Assembly (NCBI GenBank): GCA_964517145.1
Contig: CAZFBN010000015.1
Coordinates: 1-56,717 of the forward strand
Direction: 5' to 3'
Source of the DNA: JADJNW01 sp964517145
Lineage (GTDB): Bacteria; Bacteroidota; Bacteroidia; Chitinophagales; Saprospiraceae
DNA length: 56,717 bases
The stretch's first letter is position 1; every line of letters starts with the position of its first letter. Of this stretch, positions 50,515-56,717 are shown piece by piece. The notes under the pieces were generated by a model. The model worked only from the letters and a program-made list of their open reading frames with translations, did no database searches and had not been told where the DNA came from. The translations under genes and the position numbers were made by a program.

Positions 50515-51144
50515 TTATCGGTTAAAGCGAAACAACCGATTTAGACTTTTCGGAATGTTTGGTAGGTTAGAATTAGGTTGTTTTATACGTTTTTGATTAT
50601 AGTTTTCCCACGCGCCACGTTCAAAATAAGCAGGTGGGTTGTATTTAGGGTTAGACATTTGTTTGTCGAAAAAATTACTGCGCCCAGCTACATCACCAAA
50701 GAATCTTAAAGACGGATTGATTGCGCGGACGGTAATGTCTTTAGAAAAATCGTCAAACGTACGGTTGTTGTATGTGTCCGGCGCGGAAAATTGAAATTGA
50801 TCGGCTAGTTTGGGCAGTCGGCTGTGTTGACCCTCGGGAAAGACGAAATCGCTTTGTGGGGCATCCTGGTGCAAAAGCGAGCGGGTGTAGTTGGTGGTGG
50901 TAGAGCTTTGTTTTTGAAGAAGTTTAGGAGATTGGGAAAGTAGGGTTTGTAAGGTTTCTGGGGGGATAGATTGCAGAAGAGCTTGGATGGGATTGGAATT
51001 AGGGGATGTAGTTGCGGTTAGTAGTTCGTCGGATAAGATTTTGAAAAGACCCTCGTCGTTAATAGGAATTTGAGATTCGAGTGTTTGAGCTTGTTTGAGA
51101 AAACCGGATTTGAAAGAAGCAACGATGTGATTGAGTAGCGACAT
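50515..51144 (-). CDS. Virion-type protein with N-terminal GFLKQA motif
   Basis: A 209-residue protein starting HIVASFKSGFLKQAQTLESQ, with the same GFLKxA element as the gene at 46285. The rest is Ser/Leu/Pro-rich with no recognised domain. It precedes the polymerase gene in the same direction, so it may be co-packaged or a polymerase accessory factor. Confidence 0.5.
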   Translation of the reverse strand: MSLLNHIVASFKSGFLKQAQTLESQIPINDEGLFKILSDELLTATTSPNSNPIQALLQSIPPETLQTLLSQSPKLLQKQSSTTTNYTRSLLHQDAPQSDFVFPEGQHSRLPKLADQFQFSAPDTYNNRTFDDFSKDITVRAINPSLRFFGDVAGRSNFFDKQMSNPKYNPPAYFERGAWENYNQKRIKQPNSNLPNIPKSLNRLFRFNR

Positions 51145-51640
51145 AGATGAGAGTAGTTTAATGGAAAACGAAGAAACGGTAAATAGTAAAATTTATGTAT
51201 ATAAAAAGTATATACAAAATGGTTAAAGAGAGAATACGTAAAAAGTCGGTAAAAAGGGGCAAAAAATCGATAATAGCTTATTTTAGACGTAAGTATATGA
51301 TAGCGTTATAATTATTAATTAGTTATATATTATACTATAGATTAAGTGGGAAAAAATGGTGGTTTTGAGTACGTAAAAAGTGGTTAAGGATTGGTGGTGG
51401 GAATGGTTGGGTAGTTTTTTAATTTGAATAGTGTGTCCGTTTTTAGAACCACAAAACGGGTCTAGCGTTATTTGTGTTTTTTGCGCTGGCACAAAGACAA
51501 AATGTTTTAGAGTTTATTATGCGCTCTATCAACACGGAAATTGTTAAGCGGAGCCCGGAAAAAAATAGAGGCGCAACGCAGTATTAGTTGGCGAAGTTTT
51601 CATGAATGGCTACGAAATTTTAATTGGTGTAAGCGATATT
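51145..51640. other. AT-rich intergenic stretch with small inverted repeats
   Basis: About 500 bases without a convincing gene. It holds TGTATATA-AAAAG-TATATACA (51196-51216) and two copies of ACGTAAAAAGT (about 51236 and 51372). These could be operator or promoter elements for the - strand polymerase operon, but none is clearly a promoter. Confidence 0.45.
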
Positions 51641-51683
51641 TTATGAACAGAAGAAGTATTGGCGACAGTGGCGATAAAGCGAG

Positions 51684-51727
51684 AGGCGGTTAGGTGATAA
51701 ACGCTCGGGGGAGCTACCTAACCGCCT
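51684..51727. repeat. 12-bp inverted repeat
   Basis: AGGCGGTTAGGT (51684-51695) pairs with ACCTAACCGCCT (51716-51727) around a 20-base loop. It lacks a T-run on either strand, so it is not a standard terminator. Confidence 0.6.
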
Positions 51728-51860
51728 TTCTCGAGGTTTCACTTTTGGGTCAGTTTTTTCGGTTGGTCGTCGGTAATGGGGTTTTACGCTTTTAGGATAC
51801 CGTGTTGGCAGAACGGTTTGATTCCCACTGGCGTTACCTTTGAATAAAGTATGGCTTACT

Positions 51861-52052
51861 TTACATAAGAACGCAAGAGATTTTCTTGTCGACAGAGATT
51901 GAAATTTTGATTTTGGTTTGCTTTTGAGGCTTTCCTGCGTTGTCTTTAGCGTCATTCTTGATGGATTTATTTTCTACTTTTTCATTGACGTATTTGAATA
52001 AAGCAGTATGTTTATCAAAAGGAAGCAAGCGTTGGTTATGATAATTTGACAC
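51861..52052 (-). CDS. Small Lys-rich hypothetical protein
   Basis: A 63-residue protein (MSNYHNQRLLPFDKHTALF...) with a basic C-terminus. No domain recognised. It is supported only by a good reading frame. Confidence 0.4.
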   Translation of the reverse strand: MSNYHNQRLLPFDKHTALFKYVNEKVENKSIKNDAKDNAGKPQKQTKIKISISVDKKISCVLM

Positions 52053-52068
52053 GGGAAAAAAATACCGT

Positions 52069-52245
52069 ATGTTATTGGATTTGAAAGTTGAGCTTGATGT
52101 GGAGATGGTATTGGAAAAGACAGTACGTAGCGCTGTGGAGAACGCGGCTTTACGTGTTGGGATACATGATTTTGAAGTACTGGACGTAATAGCCGACGAA
52201 GTTTTAGACGAGTTGGGAACGGTTTTGTTAGTAAATAAGAACTGA
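52069..52245 (+). CDS. Small helical hypothetical protein
   Basis: A 58-residue acidic, Val/Leu-rich protein (MLLDLKVELDVEM...) with heptad-like spacing. It has no recognised family. Confidence 0.45.
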   Translation: MLLDLKVELDVEMVLEKTVRSAVENAALRVGIHDFEVLDVIADEVLDELGTVLLVNKN

Positions 52246-52298
52246 TTTGGTTTACGTTTTTACTTGTTGTTTTAAGATTACGAAGGTATGTTAACTTT

Positions 52299-52778
52299 AT
52301 GTTGGCAGAAAATTTAAATAAAAACGAAGCGGCGCGAGTGAATCGATATTTAAAACACGTTTTTGTACCTAAAAAAAGAGTTGTAGAGAAAACAGCTGAG
52401 GTACCGAAAGAAGATCACGAAGCTTTTAAGAATGTAAAGTTAGCAGAATCTTTTGATTTGTTGAAATACGGCCAAGAAGAATATCAAAAGGGCGTGGCGT
52501 ACGAACTGGCTAAAGAAGAACTGGTGAAGCGTGCGGAGATAGAAAACTTGAGTACCGAACAGATTGCGAACAAAGTGAACGATTACGTTCGGATTAATTT
52601 GAATAGGTTGCCTGATTTTTATACTAAACTGGGGGAAATAAAGTTTTTTGATACGCCTACGTTAACTGCGAAGTTTCAAAGAAAATTTGCAGAACACGCA
52701 TTACATGCCGGATTAACTCCCGAGAAGATAGAATCTTTTTTAATAACGGCGTACAACAAATCATACGCTTCGGATTGA
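52299..52778 (+). CDS. Hypothetical protein
   Basis: A 159-residue charged helical protein. Its last third (HALHAGLTPEKIESFLITAY) resembles the GLs-type N-terminal motif seen in the virion proteins near 46 kb, here at the C-terminus. Function unknown. Confidence 0.55.
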   Translation: MLAENLNKNEAARVNRYLKHVFVPKKRVVEKTAEVPKEDHEAFKNVKLAESFDLLKYGQEEYQKGVAYELAKEELVKRAEIENLSTEQIANKVNDYVRINLNRLPDFYTKLGEIKFFDTPTLTAKFQRKFAEHALHAGLTPEKIESFLITAYNKSYASD

Positions 52779-52779
52779 G

Positions 52780-53052
52780 TTAAGAAAACAAAACGGCGGT
52801 AATTTCGCCTTGTGGATTTCTGATTAAGGTTTTGGTACAATTAGCTGTTGTACCGGCAAATACAATAGAAGAAACTGCTCCGTTTACGTCACGGTTTATT
52901 GTTTTTACAGAACCGTCGTTGTAATTGATGTGTGTGATTTGGCCTGCTGAGTTACGTACGATTGTGTAGCTGATATCTTGTGGTCCATTGCAAACGGAAT
53001 TAGCTTCTACGCCGCTTTGAGTCGAACAGGGTACGGTTAGCGTACTGGGCAT
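52780..53052 (-). CDS. Small beta-rich virion-like protein
   Basis: A 90-residue protein with repeated N-x-x-G-x-I/V-x-x-I/V-x-F/Y segments (SAGQITHINYNDGSV, NGAVSSIVF, PQGEITAVLF). It reads like the RHS/YD-type beta repeat of surface proteins, in miniature. Confidence 0.5.
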   Translation of the reverse strand: MPSTLTVPCSTQSGVEANSVCNGPQDISYTIVRNSAGQITHINYNDGSVKTINRDVNGAVSSIVFAGTTANCTKTLIRNPQGEITAVLFS

Positions 53053-53053
53053 G

Positions 53054-53326
53054 TTACATTCCTTGTACTCGTAAAAGTTTAGCGCCTACAGAAGCGTGAA
53101 CAGCAAATATTGGGTATCGAAGTTCGATATTTTCTGAATGTTTTTCGTGGATGTAAGTACCTCCGTTTGATTCTAAACGAAACCCGTTATCTACATCCAA
53201 AAAATCTTCGGCATCATCAGTAAATCCGATAAACATATCTGTGTCTGAAGTATTTTGAAGAATAAACCATTTTTTAAATTGTCCGACAAAAGTGGGTTCG
53301 TTAGTTATTTCTACGGTGTCAAGCAT
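53054..53326 (-). CDS. Small virion-like protein, paralogue of 54636
   Basis: A 90-residue protein (MLDTVEITNEP...). The sequence F-K-K-W-F-I-L-Q-N, D-N-G-F-R-L and the ending YPIFAVHASVGAKLLRVQG match the protein at 54636 closely in layout. The start at 53326 (residue 38 of the open frame) is supported by this homology. Confidence 0.6.
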   Translation of the reverse strand: MLDTVEITNEPTFVGQFKKWFILQNTSDTDMFIGFTDDAEDFLDVDNGFRLESNGGTYIHEKHSENIELRYPIFAVHASVGAKLLRVQGM

Positions 53327-53371
53327 AGGAAATAGGATAATCTTTTTTATAAACTTTTCAAATTTAAAAAT

Positions 53372-53398
53372 TTGACAAACATACGAAGTAAGTATAAT
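53372..53398 (+). promoter_or_regulatory. Sigma70-type promoter
   Basis: TTGACA (53372-53377) and TATAAT (53393-53398) with a 15-base spacer, 32 bases before the phosphoesterase gene. It differs from the extended -10 class found elsewhere. Confidence 0.55.
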
Positions 53399-53430
53399 TA
53401 TACACCTCACAACCAAGAAAGATCTTTTTA

Positions 53431-54600
53431 ATGTCAAAATTAAATTGCGGCCCGTGGGCTCCTCACGAAGTTAGTATGTTAGCGACGATGCGTCAGCTCA
53501 AAATGGATTGGTTTAAAATTTCAAAAGAACTAAATCGATCTATACCTTCGTGTAAAACTTATTGGCGCGATCATTTTACGCGTTCAAAACATCAATTTAC
53601 GTTACCTGCAACACGAGTTGAGAAATCTAAAAAAGAGTTGGAGATGGTGGCTAAAAAGCTTTTAAAAACACCACAAACACCATCCAATCTAGCTACGGCT
53701 TTAGGTGTTTCTATGGACAAAGCCATGAAGATAGCTAAAGAACTAGGAGCAGAATTACACGGTAGCTTGTTGTCGTTAAACGCACCTAGGCACGGTTATT
53801 TACCGCTTCACATACACGGAGCCAACCAAGTTAAGATTGGTTTAGTTGCGGATACACATTTAGGTTGTAAAGAAGAACGGTTAGCGGAACTACATAACAT
53901 TTACGATATTTTTGTTCAAGAAGGAGTTACATCGGTTTTTCACGCCGGTAATTTAGTAGATGGTTATATACCTAGGATTAACGGAGAAAGTGCGATTGTG
54001 ACGACGCCAGACGGGCAAGCGCATTATGTGATTGATAACTATCCAAAACGAGAAGGGATAACTACGTATTATATTACTGGCGACGATCATGAAGGTTGGT
54101 GGATTAAAGAAGGATTGAATTGGGGAAAATATTTGTACATGCTAGCTCAAGACGAGGGTAGAGAAGATTTAGTGTATTTAGGTCACGTAGAAGCGGATGT
54201 AGAATTTAAAACGGGCAAACAAAGTACAATTATGAAAGTACAACATCCTGGCGGTGGTTCGGCTTATGCGAGGTCGTACACCAGCCAGAAAATTGTTGAT
54301 AGTTTTGAAGGTGGAGAAAAGCCCGCGTTGTTAGTTATAGGTCATTATCATGTTCAAAACTACATGCAAGACAGGAACGTACACGTTATTCAGCTACCCG
54401 GATTTCAGGATCAAACAATATTTGCTCGTAAAAAACGGCTGCGCATGGAAGTGGGTGGGTGTATAGCCGAATTTTTCTTAAGCGAAACCGGATTAATTTC
54501 TAGGATGAAAGTAGAATTTATTCGATACTTTAATCGTGGTTATTACAAACCGTGGTTGCGTTCTGATGCAACTTTAGAAAAAGGGCATTTAAGTTTTTAA
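53431..54600 (+). CDS. Metallophosphoesterase with Myb/SANT-like N-terminus
   Basis: A 389-residue protein. Residues 8-50 (WAPHEVSMLATMRQLKMDW...IPSCKTYWRDHF) resemble a Myb/SANT helix-turn-helix. A second helical segment near 75-110 looks like a winged helix. The C-terminal domain is calcineurin-like: DTHLG at 141-145, GNLVDG at 173-178 (usual GDxxDG), GDDHEG near 217 (usual GNHE/D) and GHYHVQ near 307. It could be a DNA-targeted phosphatase or nuclease. Confidence 0.7.
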   Translation: MSKLNCGPWAPHEVSMLATMRQLKMDWFKISKELNRSIPSCKTYWRDHFTRSKHQFTLPATRVEKSKKELEMVAKKLLKTPQTPSNLATALGVSMDKAMKIAKELGAELHGSLLSLNAPRHGYLPLHIHGANQVKIGLVADTHLGCKEERLAELHNIYDIFVQEGVTSVFHAGNLVDGYIPRINGESAIVTTPDGQAHYVIDNYPKREGITTYYITGDDHEGWWIKEGLNWGKYLYMLAQDEGREDLVYLGHVEADVEFKTGKQSTIMKVQHPGGGSAYARSYTSQKIVDSFEGGEKPALLVIGHYHVQNYMQDRNVHVIQLPGFQDQTIFARKKRLRMEVGGCIAEFFLSETGLISRMKVEFIRYFNRGYYKPWLRSDATLEKGHLSF

Positions 54601-54635
54601 TTGCTAGTCTTGTTAAAAAGAAATATATTATTTTT

Positions 54636-54920
54636 ATGGCAGAAATAATGACAAAAGTAGATGTAGCGACGGATGCTACTTTAATAGGCTCTTTTAAAAG
54701 TTGGTTTATGATAAAAAATGTATCGGACGCAACCATATATTTTTCGTTTGTGAGTAACGGTGCAACAACTTTAACAACCGCCAATGGATTTCCGTTGGGT
54801 GTAAATGAATCGATTTTCTCGAACAGAGAAGATGCAGACTTGTCTATGGCGTTAAAACACCCTATTTATGCTATACACGGTGGGGTTGGTACAAAAGAAG
54901 TTCGAGTCCAAGGAGAATAA
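54636..54920 (+). CDS. Small virion-like protein, paralogue of 53054
   Basis: A 94-residue protein (MAEIMTKVDVATD...) with F-K-S-W-F-M-I-K-N, a beta-rich middle and YAIHGGVGTKEVRVQG. It is a paralogue of the - strand protein at 53054. Both flank the phosphoesterase gene. An AAGGAG near its end serves the next gene. Confidence 0.6.
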   Translation: MAEIMTKVDVATDATLIGSFKSWFMIKNVSDATIYFSFVSNGATTLTTANGFPLGVNESIFSNREDADLSMALKHPIYAIHGGVGTKEVRVQGE

Positions 54921-54922
54921 TA

Positions 54923-56717
54923 ATGGGATTTTTTATTTTGCCGGGTAGCGGAAGTGGTCCTGGAGGTCCTGGAGGTCCTGCTTCTTGGGGTACCATTACA
55001 GGAACATTAACAAACCAGACAGATTTAAACGAGGCTTTGGGATTAAAAGCGAATTCTACACACGCACACATTGTTGACAACATTACAGGGTTACAAACTG
55101 CGTTAGATAACAAACTAGCTAGCTTTACGGCAACCCATGAGATTTGGGTATCAAAATACGGCAACGATTCAAACAGCGGTTTGAACCCATCCTTGCCGAA
55201 ACTTACCATTGGAGCCGCTATCACCGCCGCCTCTACGCTCATCACGGGCGGATCGGCGGCAGTCAAAATTCATGTCGACGCAGGAAGCTACACGGAGAAT
55301 ATCGTAGTCCCTTCCGAGGTGTTTATTCGGGCTGAGGCCGCCACTTTGATAGGCACGGTGATGTTGCAATTCGATTCCGGCCTTTCGATTGGGACGCACT
55401 ACGCCCCCGCCGAGAACAACCAAAAAATGGTTAACTCAGCATCGGGCGGCACGGGAGACGCACATTGCTATTACAAAGCCAAAGTGAATGACGGCCGAGG
55501 ATCAGCGGGAACCACAACGGGAAGCATTAACGTCACAAACGACACCACGAACGCCATTGTATTTTATTGGGCCGATGTGACCTATGTTTGCCAAGACGGC
55601 ATAGCGGCGAGGGAAGGGACCCCGTCTGGAACTAGTCACGTTCACTTTACGGGTGATGACGTTTATCTTGCGGGCAACAATGCTGAGGCGTTTAGAATTG
55701 GAACGGCGGCGGCCGATATTGTGGCGAACGTGAGACACATTTTAGAAATTGGTACGCCAACTGGAACGCGAGCAATTTTCTCCAACGCCGGCGGCACGTT
55801 GAAGCTCGTTTGTAACGAGATCGTGGCCGATACAGCTTACAATATCAGCAGCGGTTCAATTTATCTTGTATGCCCGAAAATCACTGGTACTCGCACGGGT
55901 ACTCCTACCTGTGAAATATCGGATGCTCTCGTCAAATCCACCACTTTAGAAGGATCTCTTGAATCTACGTTCGTCAAATCCACAGGCGCAACCGACGGCC
56001 ACGTTTTGACGGCCGATGGAGCGGGCGGCGTGGCTTGGGAAGCGGGCGGCGGTGGTGTGGATTCTTTTTTGTATGGTTTCAAAAATAAAATAATCAATGG
56101 CAATTTTGACATTTGGCAAAGAGGCACTAGCGGCGCTTTAGGCGGTTATTTGGCCGACCGATGGTATACCGCGACGCAAGACGCGGTAGGAGGAACGATA
56201 TCACAGGCTCGTCAAGCCACTGCGCCGACAGACCCGTTTATTGATCGGGCTACTTATTTTTGGAAACTGAGCCATTCAAATTTTACCACTGGAGCATCCG
56301 GCAACGTGTTTTTAATGCAGCCGATAGAAGATGTTAAAACTTTAACCGGCAAGCAAGTCACTGTTTCATTTTATATTCGAGACAACGCAGCCTTGGCTAA
56401 CGGGAAAGTAAACGTACGATTAGCACAATCGTTTGGTTCCGGTGGAAGCACGGAAGTGGGCGTGTCTAGCTCGGTGGCGGTTTTATCTGGATCGTGGCAA
56501 AGAGTTTCTCACACGTTTACGTTGGGATCAATGGCCAACAAAACGATTGGAGCGGGGCACTACCTTGCGCTGCAAATCTTCTTCGTCAACAAAGCGGGCA
56601 CTTTTGGAGATGTCTTGGGAGATTTAACGGCAGGTGGTACAATCGATATTTGTGGAGTGCAAGTTGAAGAGGGAGCGACAATGACAGACCTTGAGCAAAG
56701 ACCTTTGGCGGTTGAAA
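54923..56717 (+). CDS. Tail fibre protein, 3' end outside window
   Basis: The frame stays open to the window edge (598 codons). The protein starts MGFFILPGSGSG then PGGPGGPAS, a collagen-like element, and continues with HAHIVDNITGLQTALDNKLA, a fibre linker. A beta-rich body follows, then the module NGNFDIWQRGTS, YLADRWYT and later Q-V-E-E-G-x-x-x-T-D-L-E-Q-R, as in the gene at 39218. From about 55140 the DNA turns GC-rich. Confidence 0.75.
   Translation, partial: MGFFILPGSGSGPGGPGGPASWGTITGTLTNQTDLNEALGLKANSTHAHIVDNITGLQTALDNKLASFTATHEIWVSKYGNDSNSGLNPSLPKLTIGAAITAASTLITGGSAAVKIHVDAGSYTENIVVPSEVFIRAEAATLIGTVMLQFDSGLSIGTHYAPAENNQKMVNSASGGTGDAHCYYKAKVNDGRGSAGTTTGSINVTNDTTNAIVFYWADVTYVCQDGIAAREGTPSGTSHVHFTGDDVYLAGNNAEAFRIGTAAADIVANVRHILEIGTPTGTRAIFSNAGGTLKLVCNEIVADTAYNISSGSIYLVCPKITGTRTGTPTCEISDALVKSTTLEGSLESTFVKSTGATDGHVLTADGAGGVAWEAGGGGVDSFLYGFKNKIINGNFDIWQRGTSGALGGYLADRWYTATQDAVGGTISQARQATAPTDPFIDRATYFWKLSHSNFTTGASGNVFLMQPIEDVKTLTGKQVTVSFYIRDNAALANGKVNVRLAQSFGSGGSTEVGVSSSVAVLSGSWQRVSHTFTLGSMANKTIGAGHYLALQIFFVNKAGTFGDVLGDLTAGGTIDICGVQVEEGATMTDLEQRPLAVE

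Noticed and set aside
47859..50525. Several + strand frames of 86-160 codons across the polymerase gene
   Set aside because: The - strand reads as one uninterrupted RNA polymerase protein; the + strand frames have no motif and are shadows.
51772..51838. tRNA-like end pairing (GGTAATG / CGTTACC)
   Set aside because: The acceptor pairs, but no T-stem of 5 bp or anticodon arm can be built; the TTTGATTCC segment does not close into a stem.
51641..51955. A 104-codon - strand frame
   Set aside because: It crosses a 12-bp inverted repeat, has an odd composition rich in Arg/Ser/Pro and no recognisable motif.

Overview
The window is a 56.7 kb piece of an AT-rich tailed bacteriophage (Caudoviricetes) with a probably large genome. 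No cellular housekeeping genes are visible. Genes are tightly packed, often overlap by ATGA or similar, and are mostly of phage type. Many small genes have no Shine-Dalgarno and sit behind A-rich leaders, while others have AAGGAG-like sites, so the host cannot be named from this window.

Layout. 1-0.67 kb: end of a cluster of short proteins built from a 25-residue repeat (core CPRDDTR). 0.7-8.9 kb: replication and recombination genes on the + strand (Rad50/SbcC-like ATPase, UvsW-like helicase, primase, DnaB-like helicase, DUF4406-type nucleotide-metabolism protein). 8.9-15 kb: accessory genes, including a DUF4116 repeat protein, a second CPRDDTR cluster and small membrane proteins. 15-25.8 kb: DNA polymerase (UDG-like + exonuclease + family A), SSB-like protein, UvsX/RecA, RuvC-like resolvase, KTSC protein and PhoH ATPase. 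25.85-26.70 kb: a free-standing transcription unit with promoter, about fifteen consecutive hairpins and an intrinsic terminator, best read as a large structured non-coding RNA. 26.7-33.0 kb (- strand): lysis genes (GH46-like hydrolase, lipoproteins, holin candidate), a tail fibre and the portal. 33.1-42.9 kb (mostly + strand): virion protein, MoxR AAA ATPase with a VWA/HExxH partner, one clear tRNA and one tRNA-like element, tail-fibre genes with GC-rich acquired ends, decayed gene remnants, dCMP deaminase. 42.9-51.1 kb (- strand): pieces of a phage multisubunit RNA polymerase among small virion-like proteins sharing an N-terminal motif. 51.1-56.7 kb: small genes, a phosphoesterase with a Myb/SANT-like N-terminus, and a tail-fibre gene running off the end.

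How it fits together. The phage carries its own replisome and recombination machinery and at least part of its own transcription machinery. The most notable items are the hairpin-array RNA, an RNA polymerase polypeptide that fuses the C-terminal half of beta to the N-terminal half of beta prime, a compact + strand RNA gene inside the - strand virion block, a recurring extended -10 promoter motif in front of these RNA units, and the CPRDDTR repeat family. All assignments come from reading the sequence by eye. No database search or folding program was run.
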